This document shows, piece by piece, positions 37,646 through 47,068 of a DNA stretch of 47,315 nt. The stretch comes from Pantoea wallisii (lineage in GTDB: Bacteria; Pseudomonadota; Gammaproteobacteria; Enterobacterales; Enterobacteriaceae): contig NZ_MLFS01000039.1 in the NCBI RefSeq assembly GCF_002095485.1, positions 1 through 47,315 on the forward strand, in the 5' to 3' direction. How positions within the stretch are numbered: the first letter of the stretch is position 1; each line of letters begins with the position of its first letter. The translations under genes and the position numbers were made by a program. Below the pieces are notes generated by a model. The model was not told where the DNA came from, did no database searches, and saw nothing but the letters and a program-made list of their open reading frames with translations.

Positions 37646-37834
37646 TCAAAACAGACCGCTCTGATTTTTCAGCAGCGCTTCCACATCTTTATCCACTTTA
37701 ATGTGGATCTCATGCTCGATTTTTACGTTCATGTTAATGGTAATAGGCTCTTTCGGCGCCGCCACTTCAATACGCGGCACGCAGCCCATTAGCGGCAGCC
37801 CGGCTGCCAGCACCAGTAGTGCCCTCAGGCTCAT
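37646..37834 (-). CDS. ynbE: YnbE, small outer-membrane lipoprotein
   Basis: A 62-residue lipoprotein (E. coli 61). The lipobox LMGC puts the lipidated Cys at residue 18, and the mature part contains ITINMNVKIEHEIHIKVDKD, strand-like and conserved. In E. coli YnbE in the outer membrane pairs with the C-terminus of YdbH to complete an envelope-spanning bridge for lipid transport, redundant with TamB and YhdP. Its ATG overlaps the ydbH stop (ATGA), so its translation is normally coupled to ydbH. The upstream frameshift in ydbH may therefore reduce it. Confidence 0.95.
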   Translation of the reverse strand: MSLRALLVLAAGLPLMGCVPRIEVAAPKEPITINMNVKIEHEIHIKVDKDVEALLKNQSGLF

Positions 37835-40448
37835 GGTTTCGGGTCCCTTTTTGATGGCAGGGTGGCGTGCTGCTCCACCCAGGATTGCAAATTATCGCCA
37901 AAGCGCAAACTGCGCCACAGCTGGAACAGGTTTTCCTGATGCTGATAGTTCAGGTTAATTGACTGGCGCCGGTTACTGAACTGACTGGTGCCTTTGACCT
38001 CCGCCTGCATGGTCAGACGCCCAACATTATCCAGATCGATCGTCGCCCAGGATCGTGAAATTTCCATGTAGCGCAGCCAGTCCATTGCCGCCCCCGCCGC
38101 GATGTTATTGCTGACAATCGCATCCGCCATGTCTTTATCCATACGGAAGGTCAGCGGGCCACTATTGGCAATCCAGCCCTTCTCGATCAGCACTGCGGAT
38201 TGCTCAGCCACAGCGGCAACTCGCCGCTAACCTTGCCGGACATGGCAAACTGTTTCGGTTTGATGGCGGTGACCAGCTCGCTGAGATCAATATTCCGCAG
38301 CGAAACGCGTGCAGGCTGCTGCTGCGGCATCTGCAGCAGCGGCAGGCTAACGTGGCCGCCCAGCAGGTCAAGATTAACATTGCTCAGCGTCAGCGGCTGG
38401 CGCACCTGCCACGGATAGTGCCCCTGCAGATCGGCCGTGATGTTCTGTAGCGCAAACTGGTTTTTCACTTCAGCAATACGCAGCGTGACCGGCCCGCGCC
38501 GTCCGAGCTGCCACCGATGATCTTTCAGGCGGAATGGCAGGGTAAAATCGACGCCGTTGATCTCACTGTCCGGCATCCAGACACTGCCGTTACTCACTGC
38601 CCAGAAACCACCTGCTTCGAAGCCCTGGCCGGCGGCGGCAGAGAAAGCGATCTGCGCCCGCAGTTCACCGGACTGGATACGCATCTTCAGATCGCTGCTT
38701 AGCAGCGGCTGGAAAACCGTCAGCGACTGAGCCGGCCACCAGGCTTCGCCGCGCAGGCGTTCGCCATCCCAACGCCCGTGTACGCGCAGCGGCCCGATAT
38801 CCTCTGCCCTGAGATCGCCACGCCAGAGGAAATGGCTGGGATCGCGCCCCTGGGCTGCGAAGTTGAGCTCAGACGCTGGCAGCCAGCCGCCATAGCTGAA
38901 CTGCGTCTGGCCGGATTTTAGTGCAAAACCGCCGGTGAACGTTGGCGCGGCCGGGTCACGCTGCCAGCGCACCGGCGCGGTTAGCGTCAGGCGCGGTGCA
39001 TCCACCGCTACCGCACCATACGCCAGCTTATCGAAACCGGTATCCAGCGTATCCAGACTAATCAGCCTCTCCTGCCAGCCGCCGGTGCCCCGCACATCCC
39101 AACGGGCATCAAGCGGCGCCAGACGGCCATCGCCCCAGTAACGCCAGCGCCAGCGCCCGCTGTCAGGCCAGAAGTCGCTGGCGCGGCCATCCAGGTGCAG
39201 CGTAAAGCGCCCGTATTGCGCGTCGTGAGCCTTGAGAATAGCCTGCAGGCGGCCATTGATCCCGCGTGATGCTACGGTGACACCCGCCAGCGGCCAGCGC
39301 GCCTCATCCACTTCCAGCGTGTCCAGTAGCCGGCCGCGCAAACGCAGCAGTGCGCCCTGTTTCAGGCTCAGCTGCGGATCGGTCAGCATGCCGTGCAGCA
39401 GGCCGGGTATGCTGCCGTAGAGTTGCAGATCGGCGAGTTTACTTTCGCCGGTTAACCGGAACGGCAGTGCGCTGTCGATCAGGCTGAGCGTGCCCGGCCC
39501 GACGCTCAGCACCAGATTGCCTTTCCCGCCACGCCCTTGCGTCAGCAAATTCATGCGTCCGCTTACCAGTGTCTTCTCCAGCCCCTGCTGCCAGTTATCG
39601 AGCGTGAGCGCCAATCCGCCGGAGAGCGCTTGTGTAGCCTGCGGCCAGCGCCAGCGGCCTTGCGTAATGCGAATCTGCTGCGCATCCACCTGCCACGGCA
39701 GTTGCAGCAAAGGATCGTCCTCACCCTGCTGCTGCACGCTTAACACGCCTTGCTGCTGCTGCCAGTTAAGGGCCAGCATAAGCGGCTGCGGCCACTGGGT
39801 AATATGCACCCCGCCCCGTAGTTCGCCAGCCACCGGCAAACCATTGGCGAAAGTGGGCAAGGTCAGATCGCCCTGCAGCGTCAGCGGTTCAGGTAACAGA
39901 GGATGGCGAAGCTGCAGCTGCGCAATGTGGAGCTGCTGGCCGGTCAGGTGCGCATCCAGTAACAGATTGTCACCCTGATAGTGCAGCCGCTGCGTCTCTT
40001 TACTGAGGGTGAGATCGAAATGACCCGCGTAAGCTTGCCACGGCAGAATACTCAGCTGTTGCAGATGGATATCTGCGCCCGGCAGCATCTGCTGCCATGC
40101 AGCGAGGCTGCGCGGTGCGCCCCCCGCCTCACCCTGCGGCAGCGCTTGCAGACAGTCGCTGTTGAGTTGCACATGCCGCGCATTAACCTGCCAGCGCTGC
40201 TGCTGCCAGCCAATGACCACATCTTCCACGTTTGCCAGCTCACACTGATCTGCCAGATAGCGCACCTGAGGAAACGCCAGGCCACCATGATGCCAGCGTG
40301 GGGTACCGTTTAGCTCAACGCGGGTATTTTCCGGTAGCCAGATCCCCGCCAGACGCGGCAGCCATTGCGTCAGCGTCAGCAGCAAGCCCAGAAGCAGTAA
40401 TATCAGCGCCATCAGCGCAGCTAGTGTTCGACGAAGGCCCCGCGTCAT
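37831..40448 (-). pseudogene. ydbH: YdbH, AsmA-like envelope-spanning protein, frameshifted
   Basis: YdbH in E. coli is one 879-residue protein anchored in the inner membrane that forms a beta-groove across the periplasm for phospholipid transport. Here the frame from 40448 stops at 38187 after 753 residues (ending WLSNPQC), while the rest of the protein continues in another frame from about 38190 to the TGA at 37831-37833 (containing GWIANSGPLTFRMDKDMADA, YMEISRSW, RSLRFGDNLQSWVEQHATLP). One G inserted at 38190-38192 restores PQWLIEKGW, matching E. coli NPQWLI, and gives 872 residues. The N-terminal membrane helix (LAALMALILLLLGLLLTLTQ) is present. The lost part contains the YnbE-interacting C-terminus. 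It could be a true lesion or a base-call error. Confidence 0.9.
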
Positions 40449-40613
40449 GGCAGCTAACGTTCCTGTTGTTAACGTAATCCTGACAATGATGATGGCATGT
40501 TATGCCCGGCAAATGAAGGTCTTACCCCGATTCACCGGCTGAATACCAGCAAAGTCAGGCGGAAACCGTTATCCTGTAGTGATAACGGCCTAACATTTTT
40601 CAGGAGCGAAACA

Positions 40614-41606
40614 ATGAAAGTTGCGGTTTATAGCACCAAGCACTATGACCAGAAATATCTTGAGCATGTTAATGCCAGCTATGGATTTGAGCTGGCCTTC
40701 TTTGACTTTTTGCTGACGGAGACCACAGCAAAAAACGCGGCCGGATATGATGCGGTGTGCATCTTCGTGAATGATGACGCCAGCAAAGCAGTGGTTGAGG
40801 AGCTTGCCGCGCTGGGGGTGAAGTATATCGCCCTGCGCTGCGCCGGGTTTAATAATGTCGATCTGGATACGGCAGCTGCGCTGGGTTTACAGGTGGTACG
40901 CGTGCCCGCCTACTCGCCCGAAGCGGTGGCCGAGCACACTATTGGCCTGATGATGACGCTCAACCGCCGGATTCATCGTGCTTATCAGCGCACGCGCGAC
41001 GCCAACTTTTCTCTGGATGGCTTAACCGGTTTCAATATGCACAATAAAACCGCTGGCGTAATCGGTACGGGTAAAATTGGCGTTGCGACGATGCGCATTC
41101 TGAAAGGATTTGGCATGCGGCTGCTGGCGTATGATCCTTATCCAAGCGATGCAGCTCTGGCGCTGGGTGCAGAGTATGTCGATCTGAAAACGCTGTTTAC
41201 TGAATCGGATGTGATTACGCTGCACTGTCCGCTAACGCCGGAAAACCACCATCTGCTGGATGCGCAGGCGTTTAGCCAGATGAAAGATGGCGTCATGATC
41301 ATCAACACCAGCCGTGGCGGATTGATCGATTCGCAGGCGGCCATTGATGCACTGAAGCAGCAGAAAATCGGCTCACTGGGTATGGATGTGTATGAGAACG
41401 AACGCGGCCTGTTCTTTGAGGATAAATCCAATGATGTGATTCAGGACGACGTGTTCCGTCGCCTGTCAGCCTGCCACAACGTACTGTTTACTGGCCATCA
41501 GGCGTTTCTCACTGCTGAGGCTCTCACCGCGATTTCGGAAACCACGCTGGGCAACCTGCAACAACTCGACCGTGGCGAACACTGCCCAAATCAGGTGACT
41601 GCATAA
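40614..41606 (+). CDS. ldhA: D-lactate dehydrogenase (fermentative)
   Basis: A 330-residue NAD-dependent 2-hydroxyacid dehydrogenase (E. coli LdhA is 329), reducing pyruvate to D-lactate in fermentation. Seen: RCAGFNNVDLD, VGVIGTGKIGVATMRIL-type Rossmann loop (AGVIGTGKIGVATMRI), CPLTPENHHLLD, INTSRGGLIDSQAAIDALK and the catalytic His in FTGHQAFLT. The ATG at 40614 has CAGGAG 7 nt upstream; the frame is open further upstream but without family similarity. It diverges from ydbH, the same pairing as in E. coli. The fermentative role suits the FNR and FnrS genes nearby, though no FNR box was identified here. Confidence 0.98.
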   Translation: MKVAVYSTKHYDQKYLEHVNASYGFELAFFDFLLTETTAKNAAGYDAVCIFVNDDASKAVVEELAALGVKYIALRCAGFNNVDLDTAAALGLQVVRVPAYSPEAVAEHTIGLMMTLNRRIHRAYQRTRDANFSLDGLTGFNMHNKTAGVIGTGKIGVATMRILKGFGMRLLAYDPYPSDAALALGAEYVDLKTLFTESDVITLHCPLTPENHHLLDAQAFSQMKDGVMIINTSRGGLIDSQAAIDALKQQKIGSLGMDVYENERGLFFEDKSNDVIQDDVFRRLSACHNVLFTGHQAFLTAEALTAISETTLGNLQQLDRGEHCPNQVTA

Positions 41607-41611
41607 CACAT

Positions 41612-41633
41612 TGCGCCTGCTTTAGCGGGCGCA
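41612..41633 (+). terminator. Terminator hairpin after ldhA
   Basis: TGCGCCTGC (41612-41620) pairs with GCGGGCGCA (41625-41633) around TTTA, with one T-G pair. It ends 27 bp past the ldhA stop and overlaps the last codons of the convergent lipoprotein gene. There is no long T-run. Confidence 0.55.
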
Positions 41634-41894
41634 CGATCCACCTATCAGCGCTTGCTCATCGCAGCGGCGACCGTTCACCAGCTGGCACATGCCAACGCGT
41701 GAACCGTCTAACTGACGCGAAAACGCCAGCGTCCCCCCGGCATTACTGCAGTTAACCTCAGCCATAGATGACATAATCACATGGGGCTGGACGTGGGCGG
41801 CAGTAGCCTGCTGCGGCGGTTCACTGTCACTGTTGCTGCTGCAGGCAGAGAGTAACAGCGCGGCACCGGCCAGCAGTAAAGTAGCGGCTTTCAT
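41622..41894 (-). CDS. DUF333 lipoprotein (YdbJ-like)
   Basis: A 90-residue lipoprotein. The signal peptide ends with lipobox LLSAC (Cys at about residue 17) and a Ser-rich mature start. The C-terminal part, MAEVNCSNAGGTLAFSRQLD then GSRVGMCQLVNGRRCDEQAL, fits the DUF333 pattern of conserved Cys and GG-T-L. E. coli has a DUF333 lipoprotein (YdbJ) in the ldhA neighbourhood, so this may be its counterpart, but sequence similarity over such a short domain does not prove it. The ATG at 41894 has GGAG 8 nt upstream; the longer frame adds 37 unrelated residues. Function is unknown. Confidence 0.8.
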   Translation of the reverse strand: MKAATLLLAGAALLLSACSSNSDSEPPQQATAAHVQPHVIMSSMAEVNCSNAGGTLAFSRQLDGSRVGMCQLVNGRRCDEQALIGGSCAR

Positions 41895-42078
41895 CGATTG
41901 GGCTCCGGGGGACCTGGCGGAAAAGTCGCACCAGCATATGTCAGGTGCGGTGAGGGATCGATAGGCGACACAGCTTTTTACAAAATTTAATTTCAGGTAT
42001 TGCAAGCAGAATTATCCTGATTGGATTGGGGCCACTTGCCCTCTTCGCACGGGATTATCAGGACACTCAGGGGGAATA

Positions 42079-42735
42079 ATGTTAACGGACATGCTTATCC
42101 GTATCGCGCTGGCGGGTATTCTGGGAGGATTAATCGGTCTTGAGCGTCAGATGCGTGCCAAAGAAGCGGGCCTGCGTACACATATTCTGGTCGGCATCGG
42201 CAGTGCGATGTTTATGCTGGTATCAAAGTATGGCTTCGCCGATATGCTCGGCGATCAGCATGTCTCGCTCGATCCCAGCCGGATTGCCGCGCAGGTGGTA
42301 AGCGGCATGGGCTTTCTTGGTGCTGGCACCATCATTATTCAGAAGCAGATTGTTAAAGGGTTAACCACCGCCGCCGGGTTATGGGTCACCGCGGCAATCG
42401 GCTTAGTGATTGGCAGCGGCATGTATGAAATTGGCATTTACGGCACGGTGCTGGCGCTGGTGGTGCTGGAGACCTTCCGCCGGATTAGCCACTGGCTGAT
42501 TGGACGCCACCATACGTTAATTGTGCATTTGAAACCCAAAAGCGTGCCGCTGGTGCTACTGGTGCTGCAGCGGGAAAAGGTGCGCTACGGGCATATCGCC
42601 GTGGTCAACCGTGATGAAGAGAGCGGCTTATGCGAACTGAGCGTAGAGGTGACATTGTCACGTCGCGCCCCTATGCACGCTATCTATGATAAAGTGATGG
42701 AAATTAAAGGCGTGCAGTCGCTGGAGATGATGTGA
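42079..42735 (+). CDS. MgtC/SapB family membrane protein
   Basis: A 218-residue protein of the MgtC family. The N-terminal membrane domain has LAGILGGLIGLERQMRAKEA then GLRTHILVGIGSAMFM, the family's signature, followed by AAQVVSGMGFLGAGTIIIQK and AAGLWVTAAIGLVIGSGMYE. A soluble ACT-like domain begins at about residue 150 (HTLIVHLKPK). MgtC of Salmonella helps growth in low Mg and inhibits the F-ATPase; E. coli YhiD is of similar length. No mgtCBR leader or mgtB gene is next to it, so it may be the YhiD-type housekeeping paralogue. AGGGGG precedes the start. Confidence 0.88.
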   Translation: MLTDMLIRIALAGILGGLIGLERQMRAKEAGLRTHILVGIGSAMFMLVSKYGFADMLGDQHVSLDPSRIAAQVVSGMGFLGAGTIIIQKQIVKGLTTAAGLWVTAAIGLVIGSGMYEIGIYGTVLALVVLETFRRISHWLIGRHHTLIVHLKPKSVPLVLLVLQREKVRYGHIAVVNRDEESGLCELSVEVTLSRRAPMHAIYDKVMEIKGVQSLEMM

Positions 42736-42913
42736 GTCAGCGTCCACGATGAAACGGCGCATGACTAATAGATTTCAGTACAAAGCGATCACGTTAGACT
42801 GGCTTTCGCGCCCGCAATCCGTACCATACGCACTCATGTCAAAAGGGTTTATTGCCACTGAAACCTGTTTCAGCCGCTAACGGCCCTTGCCTTCTCTCTC
42901 AGGCTTGAAAATA

Positions 42914-43849
42914 ATGTCGGAAAATCAAGAAGTAAACAAGAAAGAACAATACAACCTTAACAAGCTGCAGAAGCGTCTGCGGCGCAACGTGGGTGAAGCC
43001 ATCGCCGATTTCAACATGATTGAGGAAGGCGATCGCATTATGGTGTGCCTCTCCGGCGGTAAAGATAGCTACACCATGCTGGAAATTTTACGCAATTTGC
43101 AGCAGAGCGCGCCGGTAAACTTTTCGCTGATTGCCGTTAACCTTGATCAGAAACAGCCAGGGTTTCCTGAACATATCCTGCCAGCTTATCTGGATGAGCT
43201 GGGCGTCGAGTATAAAATCGTTAATGAAGATACCTACTCGATTGTTAAAGAGAAGATCCCGGAAGGCAAAACCACCTGCTCACTCTGCTCGCGCCTGCGC
43301 CGCGGAATTCTGTATCGCACCGCGACCGAACTGGGCTGCACGAAGATCGCGCTGGGTCACCATCGCGATGACATCCTGCAAACACTGTTCCTGAATATGT
43401 TCTACGGTGGCAAGATGAAAGGCATGCCGCCGAAACTGATGAGCGATGACGGTAAGCACATTGTGATCCGTCCGCTGGCCTACTGCCGTGAAAAAGACAT
43501 CATCCGCTTTGCCGAGGCGCGTCAGTTCCCGATCATTCCTTGTAACCTGTGTGGTTCACAGCCTAACCTGCAGCGTCAGGTGGTAGCGGACATGCTGCGT
43601 GACTGGGATAAACGCTATCCGGGCCGCATTGAGACCATGTTCAGCGCGATGCAGAACATTGTGCCGTCGCATATGGCAGACATTAATCTGTTCGATTTTA
43701 AAAGCATCAAACACGGCGATAGCGTGGTTGATGGCGGTGATATCGGCTTTGACCGTGAAACCCTGCCGGTACAACCGGCTGGCTGGCAACCTGACGATGA
43801 AGACGCGCCTGATGTCAGTGCGCGTCTGGATATACTGGAAATCAAATAA
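42914..43849 (+). CDS. ttcA: tRNA 2-thiocytidine(32) synthetase TtcA
   Basis: A 311-residue enzyme, the same length as E. coli TtcA, which thiolates cytidine 32 of certain tRNAs using ATP, a [4Fe-4S] cluster and a sulfur donor. Seen: the PP-loop [15 protein letters not shown] (SGGKDS), [15 protein letters not shown] (cluster Cys pair), [20 protein letters not shown] and [15 protein letters not shown] (third cluster Cys). I chose [12 protein letters not shown] because it matches the family start; the longer frame adds nine residues. It is followed by a strong bidirectional terminator. Confidence 0.98.
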   Translation: MSENQEVNKKEQYNLNKLQKRLRRNVGEAIADFNMIEEGDRIMVCLSGGKDSYTMLEILRNLQQSAPVNFSLIAVNLDQKQPGFPEHILPAYLDELGVEYKIVNEDTYSIVKEKIPEGKTTCSLCSRLRRGILYRTATELGCTKIALGHHRDDILQTLFLNMFYGGKMKGMPPKLMSDDGKHIVIRPLAYCREKDIIRFAEARQFPIIPCNLCGSQPNLQRQVVADMLRDWDKRYPGRIETMFSAMQNIVPSHMADINLFDFKSIKHGDSVVDGGDIGFDRETLPVQPAGWQPDDEDAPDVSARLDILEIK

Positions 43850-43867
43850 ATACGGTTCTGAAAAAAT

Positions 43868-43899
43868 AAGGCGCGTCGCTTCGGCTACGCGCCTTTTTT
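43868..43899. terminator. Bidirectional terminator between ttcA and a small convergent gene
   Basis: AAGGCGCGT (43868-43876) and ACGCGCCTT (43887-43895) form a 9-bp stem with a TCGC-TTCG-GC loop, flanked by AAAAAA on the left and TTTTTT on the right. It should terminate ttcA rightward and the proline-rich gene leftward. Confidence 0.88.
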
Positions 43900-43900
43900 A

Positions 43901-44047
43901 TTAGCGGTGCGGCGGTGGATCGCTAATAGGTGGAAATTCAGGATCGTGCGGCGGTTCAGGTTCCGGTATTGGCTGCGGCTGTGGCACCGGCTCAGGAATC
44001 GGTGGCGGATCGGTGGGGATAGGTTCGCTGGCGTGTTGCATTCGCAT
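43901..44047 (-). CDS. Proline-rich small protein, 48 residues
   Basis: A 48-codon gene, too short for most gene finders. It begins at an ATG 6 nt after AGGAG and ends TAA just before a terminator. After MRMQHASEPI, the product is a run of Pro, Glu, Gln and Asp: alternating PIPEPVPQPQPIPEPEPP, then a PEFPPISDPPPHR end, with 21 prolines in all. There is no signal peptide or membrane segment. It should be extended (polyproline-II-like) and acidic. It lies between ttcA and the FnrS gene, on the same strand as FnrS and downstream of it. I do not assign a family; a role as an interaction peptide is speculation. Confidence 0.72.
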   Translation of the reverse strand: MRMQHASEPIPTDPPPIPEPVPQPQPIPEPEPPHDPEFPPISDPPPHR

Positions 44048-44113
44048 GCCCTTCTCCTGTTTCGCTGAATGTCCTTTAAGCGTAGGAAAGATACCGGGTT
44101 AAGCCAAGCGGGT

Positions 44114-44233
44114 AAAAAAAAGCCGGCGGATAAGCCGGCGTCGTACGAATCAAATGTGCTATGCAGTAATTCAAAAAAGGAAGTAAGACAATATGGAGCA
44201 CAACGCCCATCGCTTGACGTTGCATTCACCTGC
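44114..44233 (-). ncRNA. fnrS: FnrS, FNR-dependent Hfq-binding small RNA
   Basis: About 120 nt on the minus strand with the E. coli FnrS pattern: the 5' end GCAGGTGAATGCAACG, the conserved central region that includes CTTACTTCCTTTTTTGAATT and TACTGCATAGCACA, and a terminal GCCGGC stem with an 8-T tail. The 5' end and the single-stranded core are the parts that pair with target mRNAs (such as sodB, maeA, gpmA, metE and folE in E. coli). FnrS is made only without oxygen and lowers mRNAs for aerobic functions. It lies between zntB and the proline-rich gene; in E. coli it is between zntB and dbpA. A strong FNR site lies upstream. Confidence 0.93.
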
Positions 44234-44268
44234 GGAAGAGAGTTTGCCCTGACTGTGCCTGGGGCTTA

Positions 44269-44282
44269 TTGATATCGATCAG
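44269..44282 (-). promoter_or_regulatory. FNR box of fnrS
   Basis: On the plus strand it reads TTGATATCGATCAG, i.e. TTGAT-N4-ATCAG, one base off the FNR consensus. It is centred about 42 bp upstream of the FnrS start, the class II position for FNR activation. No good -35 element is needed at such a site. The FNR gene itself lies 25 kb away in this window. Confidence 0.85.
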
Positions 44283-44324
44283 GTTTTTCCCGGTTTTTAA
44301 CAACATTGCCTTTTTCAGTCTGTG

Positions 44325-45308
44325 CTATAGCCAGTTGCGCCGCTTCAGCCACAGCGCAACGCCCAGTACCATCACCAGCAGCAGAACACAAAACGCAGTG
44401 AATCCGAGCGGCCAGTTGCCGCCGGGAATACCGCCGAGGTTGACGCCAAACAGGCCTGTCAGGAAGGTAGCAGGCAGGAAGATCATCGCCATAAGCGACA
44501 TGGTATAGGTGCGGCGGTTCATCGATTCGGCCAGCAGTGAAGCCACTTCATCAGCCAGAATACCGGTACGCGCCACGCCGGCATTAAGATCGTCAAGGCC
44601 GCGCCCGAGCCGGTCCGCCACATCCTGCATACGGCGCCGATCGTCATCATTCATCCACGGCAACTTCTCACTCGCCAGGCGCGCATAGACATCACGCTGC
44701 GGTGCCATGTAGCGCCGCATCACAATTAACTGCTTGCGCAGCAGCGCCAGCTCGCCGCGTGCGGGCACCTGCTGGTCCATCAGGGCATCTTCCAGCTCAA
44801 TGATTTTGTCGTGCATCTCTTCAATAAACTCACTGGCGTGATCGGTCAGCGCATCGCAGACATCCACCAGCCAGCTGCCGCCGTCAACCGGGCCATTGCC
44901 TTTTTGCAACTCCGTCAGGACTTCGTCAACGGCATAAACTTTGCGCCGTCGCGTAGAGACGATCAGCTTGTCGTTAATGAAGACGCGCATCGCCACCAGC
45001 TGATCGGGCCGGGAATCGGCGTTGTGATTAACGCTGCGTAGCACAATCATAAACCCGTCGCCAAGACGGGTGACGCGCGGCCGCATGCTGTCACCGGCCA
45101 GCGCATCACGCACGGCGTCAGGAATCAGTGGCGTATTCTGTAACCACTCTGCGCTCTGCCGCTGGGTATAATTCAGGTGCAGCCAGCAGTGACGTTCACA
45201 GTGGATGATGTCTTTATCCTCAATCGGAATGACACCCCCTTTCCCATCAAACTGGCAGGATATTATCGCATCCGATACCTGCAGCGCTTTTCCTTCAATG
45301 ACGTTCAC
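44325..45308 (-). CDS. zntB: Zinc transport protein ZntB (CorA family)
   Basis: A 327-residue inner-membrane transporter, the same length as E. coli ZntB, which moves zinc ions with protons. A large cytoplasmic domain precedes two C-terminal helices: [20 protein letters not shown] then [10 protein letters not shown] (the GVN loop, ZntB's counterpart of the CorA GMN motif) and a final hydrophobic [39 protein letters not shown] and [20 protein letters not shown] are family blocks. It starts at GTG, 7 nt after GAGG. It lies upstream of fnrS, as in E. coli. Confidence 0.96.
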   Translation of the reverse strand: MNVIEGKALQVSDAIISCQFDGKGGVIPIEDKDIIHCERHCWLHLNYTQRQSAEWLQNTPLIPDAVRDALAGDSMRPRVTRLGDGFMIVLRSVNHNADSRPDQLVAMRVFINDKLIVSTRRRKVYAVDEVLTELQKGNGPVDGGSWLVDVCDALTDHASEFIEEMHDKIIELEDALMDQQVPARGELALLRKQLIVMRRYMAPQRDVYARLASEKLPWMNDDDRRRMQDVADRLGRGLDDLNAGVARTGILADEVASLLAESMNRRTYTMSLMAMIFLPATFLTGLFGVNLGGIPGGNWPLGFTAFCVLLLVMVLGVALWLKRRNWL

Positions 45309-45448
45309 GCACTCGCCTCACTATCAAAATCAATACGATACAGTCTAGCGTGACGCGGGCCAGTTGCAATCATCAGGCTGTGAGCAAAAATGACAGGCGC
45401 GGTGCGCGGCACAGTTCAGTGCGCCGCGCAGGTGATAACAGAGGGCGA

Positions 45449-47068
45449 TCAGTGCTTCTCAATCCACAGTTCACGGCTGTAAGCCACGTCTTCCGGATTA
45501 TTTATCGGATACCCTTTCACCCACGGCTTAATTAAACGCCCGTTGGTGTATTGATAGAGCGGCGCAATCGGCACCTGATCGGCGATAATCTGCTCGGCCT
45601 TATTGTAATCGGCGTTGCGCGCTGCACGGCTGGTTTCATTGCTGGCTTTATTCAGTACCGCATCATAGTCGGCGCTCTTAAAGCGGGCAATATTACCGCT
45701 GTGACTCGAGGTTAACAGACTGAGGAAGGTGGAGGGTTCGTTGTAATCGCCGACCCACGACGCGCGGATCACATCAAAATTGCCGCTATTACGGCTATCA
45801 ATGTATGTTTTCCACTCCTGATTCTGCAGCGTAACGTCCACGCCAAGACTCTTTTTCCACATTGAGGCGACGGCAATCGCAATCTTCTGATGGCTCTCCG
45901 AGGTGTTATACAGCAGCGTCAAATGCAGCGGTTTGGCGGGCCCATAGCCTGCCGCAGTAAGCAACGCTTTGGCCTGTGCGTTCAGCTCCTGCTGGCTGTG
46001 CTGTTGCAGATAGCTCTGCTGCGGCGTAAAGCCTGCGGTGACGTCCGGGGTAAAGTGCCAGGCCGGTTTTTCACCGGTGCCCAACACTTTTTCCGCGATG
46101 ATGCGGCGATCGATGCTCCAGGAGAGCGCCTTACGCACCCGCACGTCGGCGGTTGGCCCTTTTTGCGTGTTGAAGGCGTAGTAGTAAGTCCCCAGCTGGT
46201 CTGGTGTATAGACCTCGCCCGGCAGGGAGCGCTTCAGCAGCGCATACATATTTTTCGGAAAGGACTCTGTGATGTCGATATCACCGGCACGGTAGCGTTT
46301 GGTGGCGCTCGACTCTTCATTAATCGGAATGAACGTCACTTTGGTCAGCACGGACTGTTTGTCATTCCAGTAGTGAGGATTACGTACCAGCACGATCTTT
46401 TCGTTAACCACCCGCGACTCAAGCTGGTACGCGCCGTTGCCGACCAGCTTGCCCGGCGCAGTCCAGTTCTCGCCCTGTTGCTCAATCACCTTCTGCGAGA
46501 CCGGATACATTGCAGCATTGGCCACCATCGCCGGGAACCAGGGCACAGGGCGTGACAGCGTCACTTTTAGCTGACTAGCGCCGATGGCGGTCACGCCCAG
46601 TTTCGTGGCGGGCATCTCCCCTTTGGTGATCGCTTCTGCGTTCTCAATGCCGCTCAGTGCGGCAAACCAGGCAAAGGGTGAACTGTTTTTAGGATCGACG
46701 ACCCGCTGCCAGCTATAGACAAAATCCTGCGCCGTCACTGGCTCGCCATTTGACCAGCGCGCATCTTTCCGCAGGGTGAAAATCCAGCTCTTGTTATCGT
46801 TACTGCTCCAGCTTTGCGCGACGCCCGGCACGATGTTGCCCCGGGCATCCTGATTGGTGAGCCCTTCAAACAGATCGCGCATAACCTGAATCTCCGGCAA
46901 ACCGACCGCTTTTAGCGGGTCAAGCGAGGCGGGTTCATCTTTAATATGGCGCACGATCTCCTGCTTACTGGCTAACGTTGCCCCGGCTGGCACGCTGGCT
47001 GCGAAGGCGGGCGAAATTGCGCTGGTCAGCATTAATGCGGTCAGCGTTTTGCGGAAAGTCAGTTTCAT
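45449..47068 (-). CDS. mppA: MppA, murein tripeptide-binding protein
   Basis: A 539-residue periplasmic SBP_bac_5 protein (E. coli MppA is 537), which binds L-Ala-gamma-D-Glu-meso-DAP and passes it to the Opp permease. A signal peptide (KLTFRKTLTALMLTSAISPA, then FAA) is followed by ATLASKQEIVRHIKDEPASL, close to OppA/MppA mature starts, and by YSWQRVVDPKNSSPFAWF and ending REL-WIEKH. OppA and MppA are close paralogues; I favour MppA because the divergent neighbour is the murein-peptide amidase MpaA. The ATG at 47068 is 5 nt after AAAGGAG; a GTG two codons earlier is less well placed. Confidence 0.85.
   Translation of the reverse strand: MKLTFRKTLTALMLTSAISPAFAASVPAGATLASKQEIVRHIKDEPASLDPLKAVGLPEIQVMRDLFEGLTNQDARGNIVPGVAQSWSSNDNKSWIFTLRKDARWSNGEPVTAQDFVYSWQRVVDPKNSSPFAWFAALSGIENAEAITKGEMPATKLGVTAIGASQLKVTLSRPVPWFPAMVANAAMYPVSQKVIEQQGENWTAPGKLVGNGAYQLESRVVNEKIVLVRNPHYWNDKQSVLTKVTFIPINEESSATKRYRAGDIDITESFPKNMYALLKRSLPGEVYTPDQLGTYYYAFNTQKGPTADVRVRKALSWSIDRRIIAEKVLGTGEKPAWHFTPDVTAGFTPQQSYLQQHSQQELNAQAKALLTAAGYGPAKPLHLTLLYNTSESHQKIAIAVASMWKKSLGVDVTLQNQEWKTYIDSRNSGNFDVIRASWVGDYNEPSTFLSLLTSSHSGNIARFKSADYDAVLNKASNETSRAARNADYNKAEQIIADQVPIAPLYQYTNGRLIKPWVKGYPINNPEDVAYSRELWIEKH

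Noticed and set aside
43885..44229. 114-codon minus-strand frame
   Set aside because: It runs through the FnrS RNA, its terminator and, in another frame, the proline-rich gene; the RNA explains the conservation.
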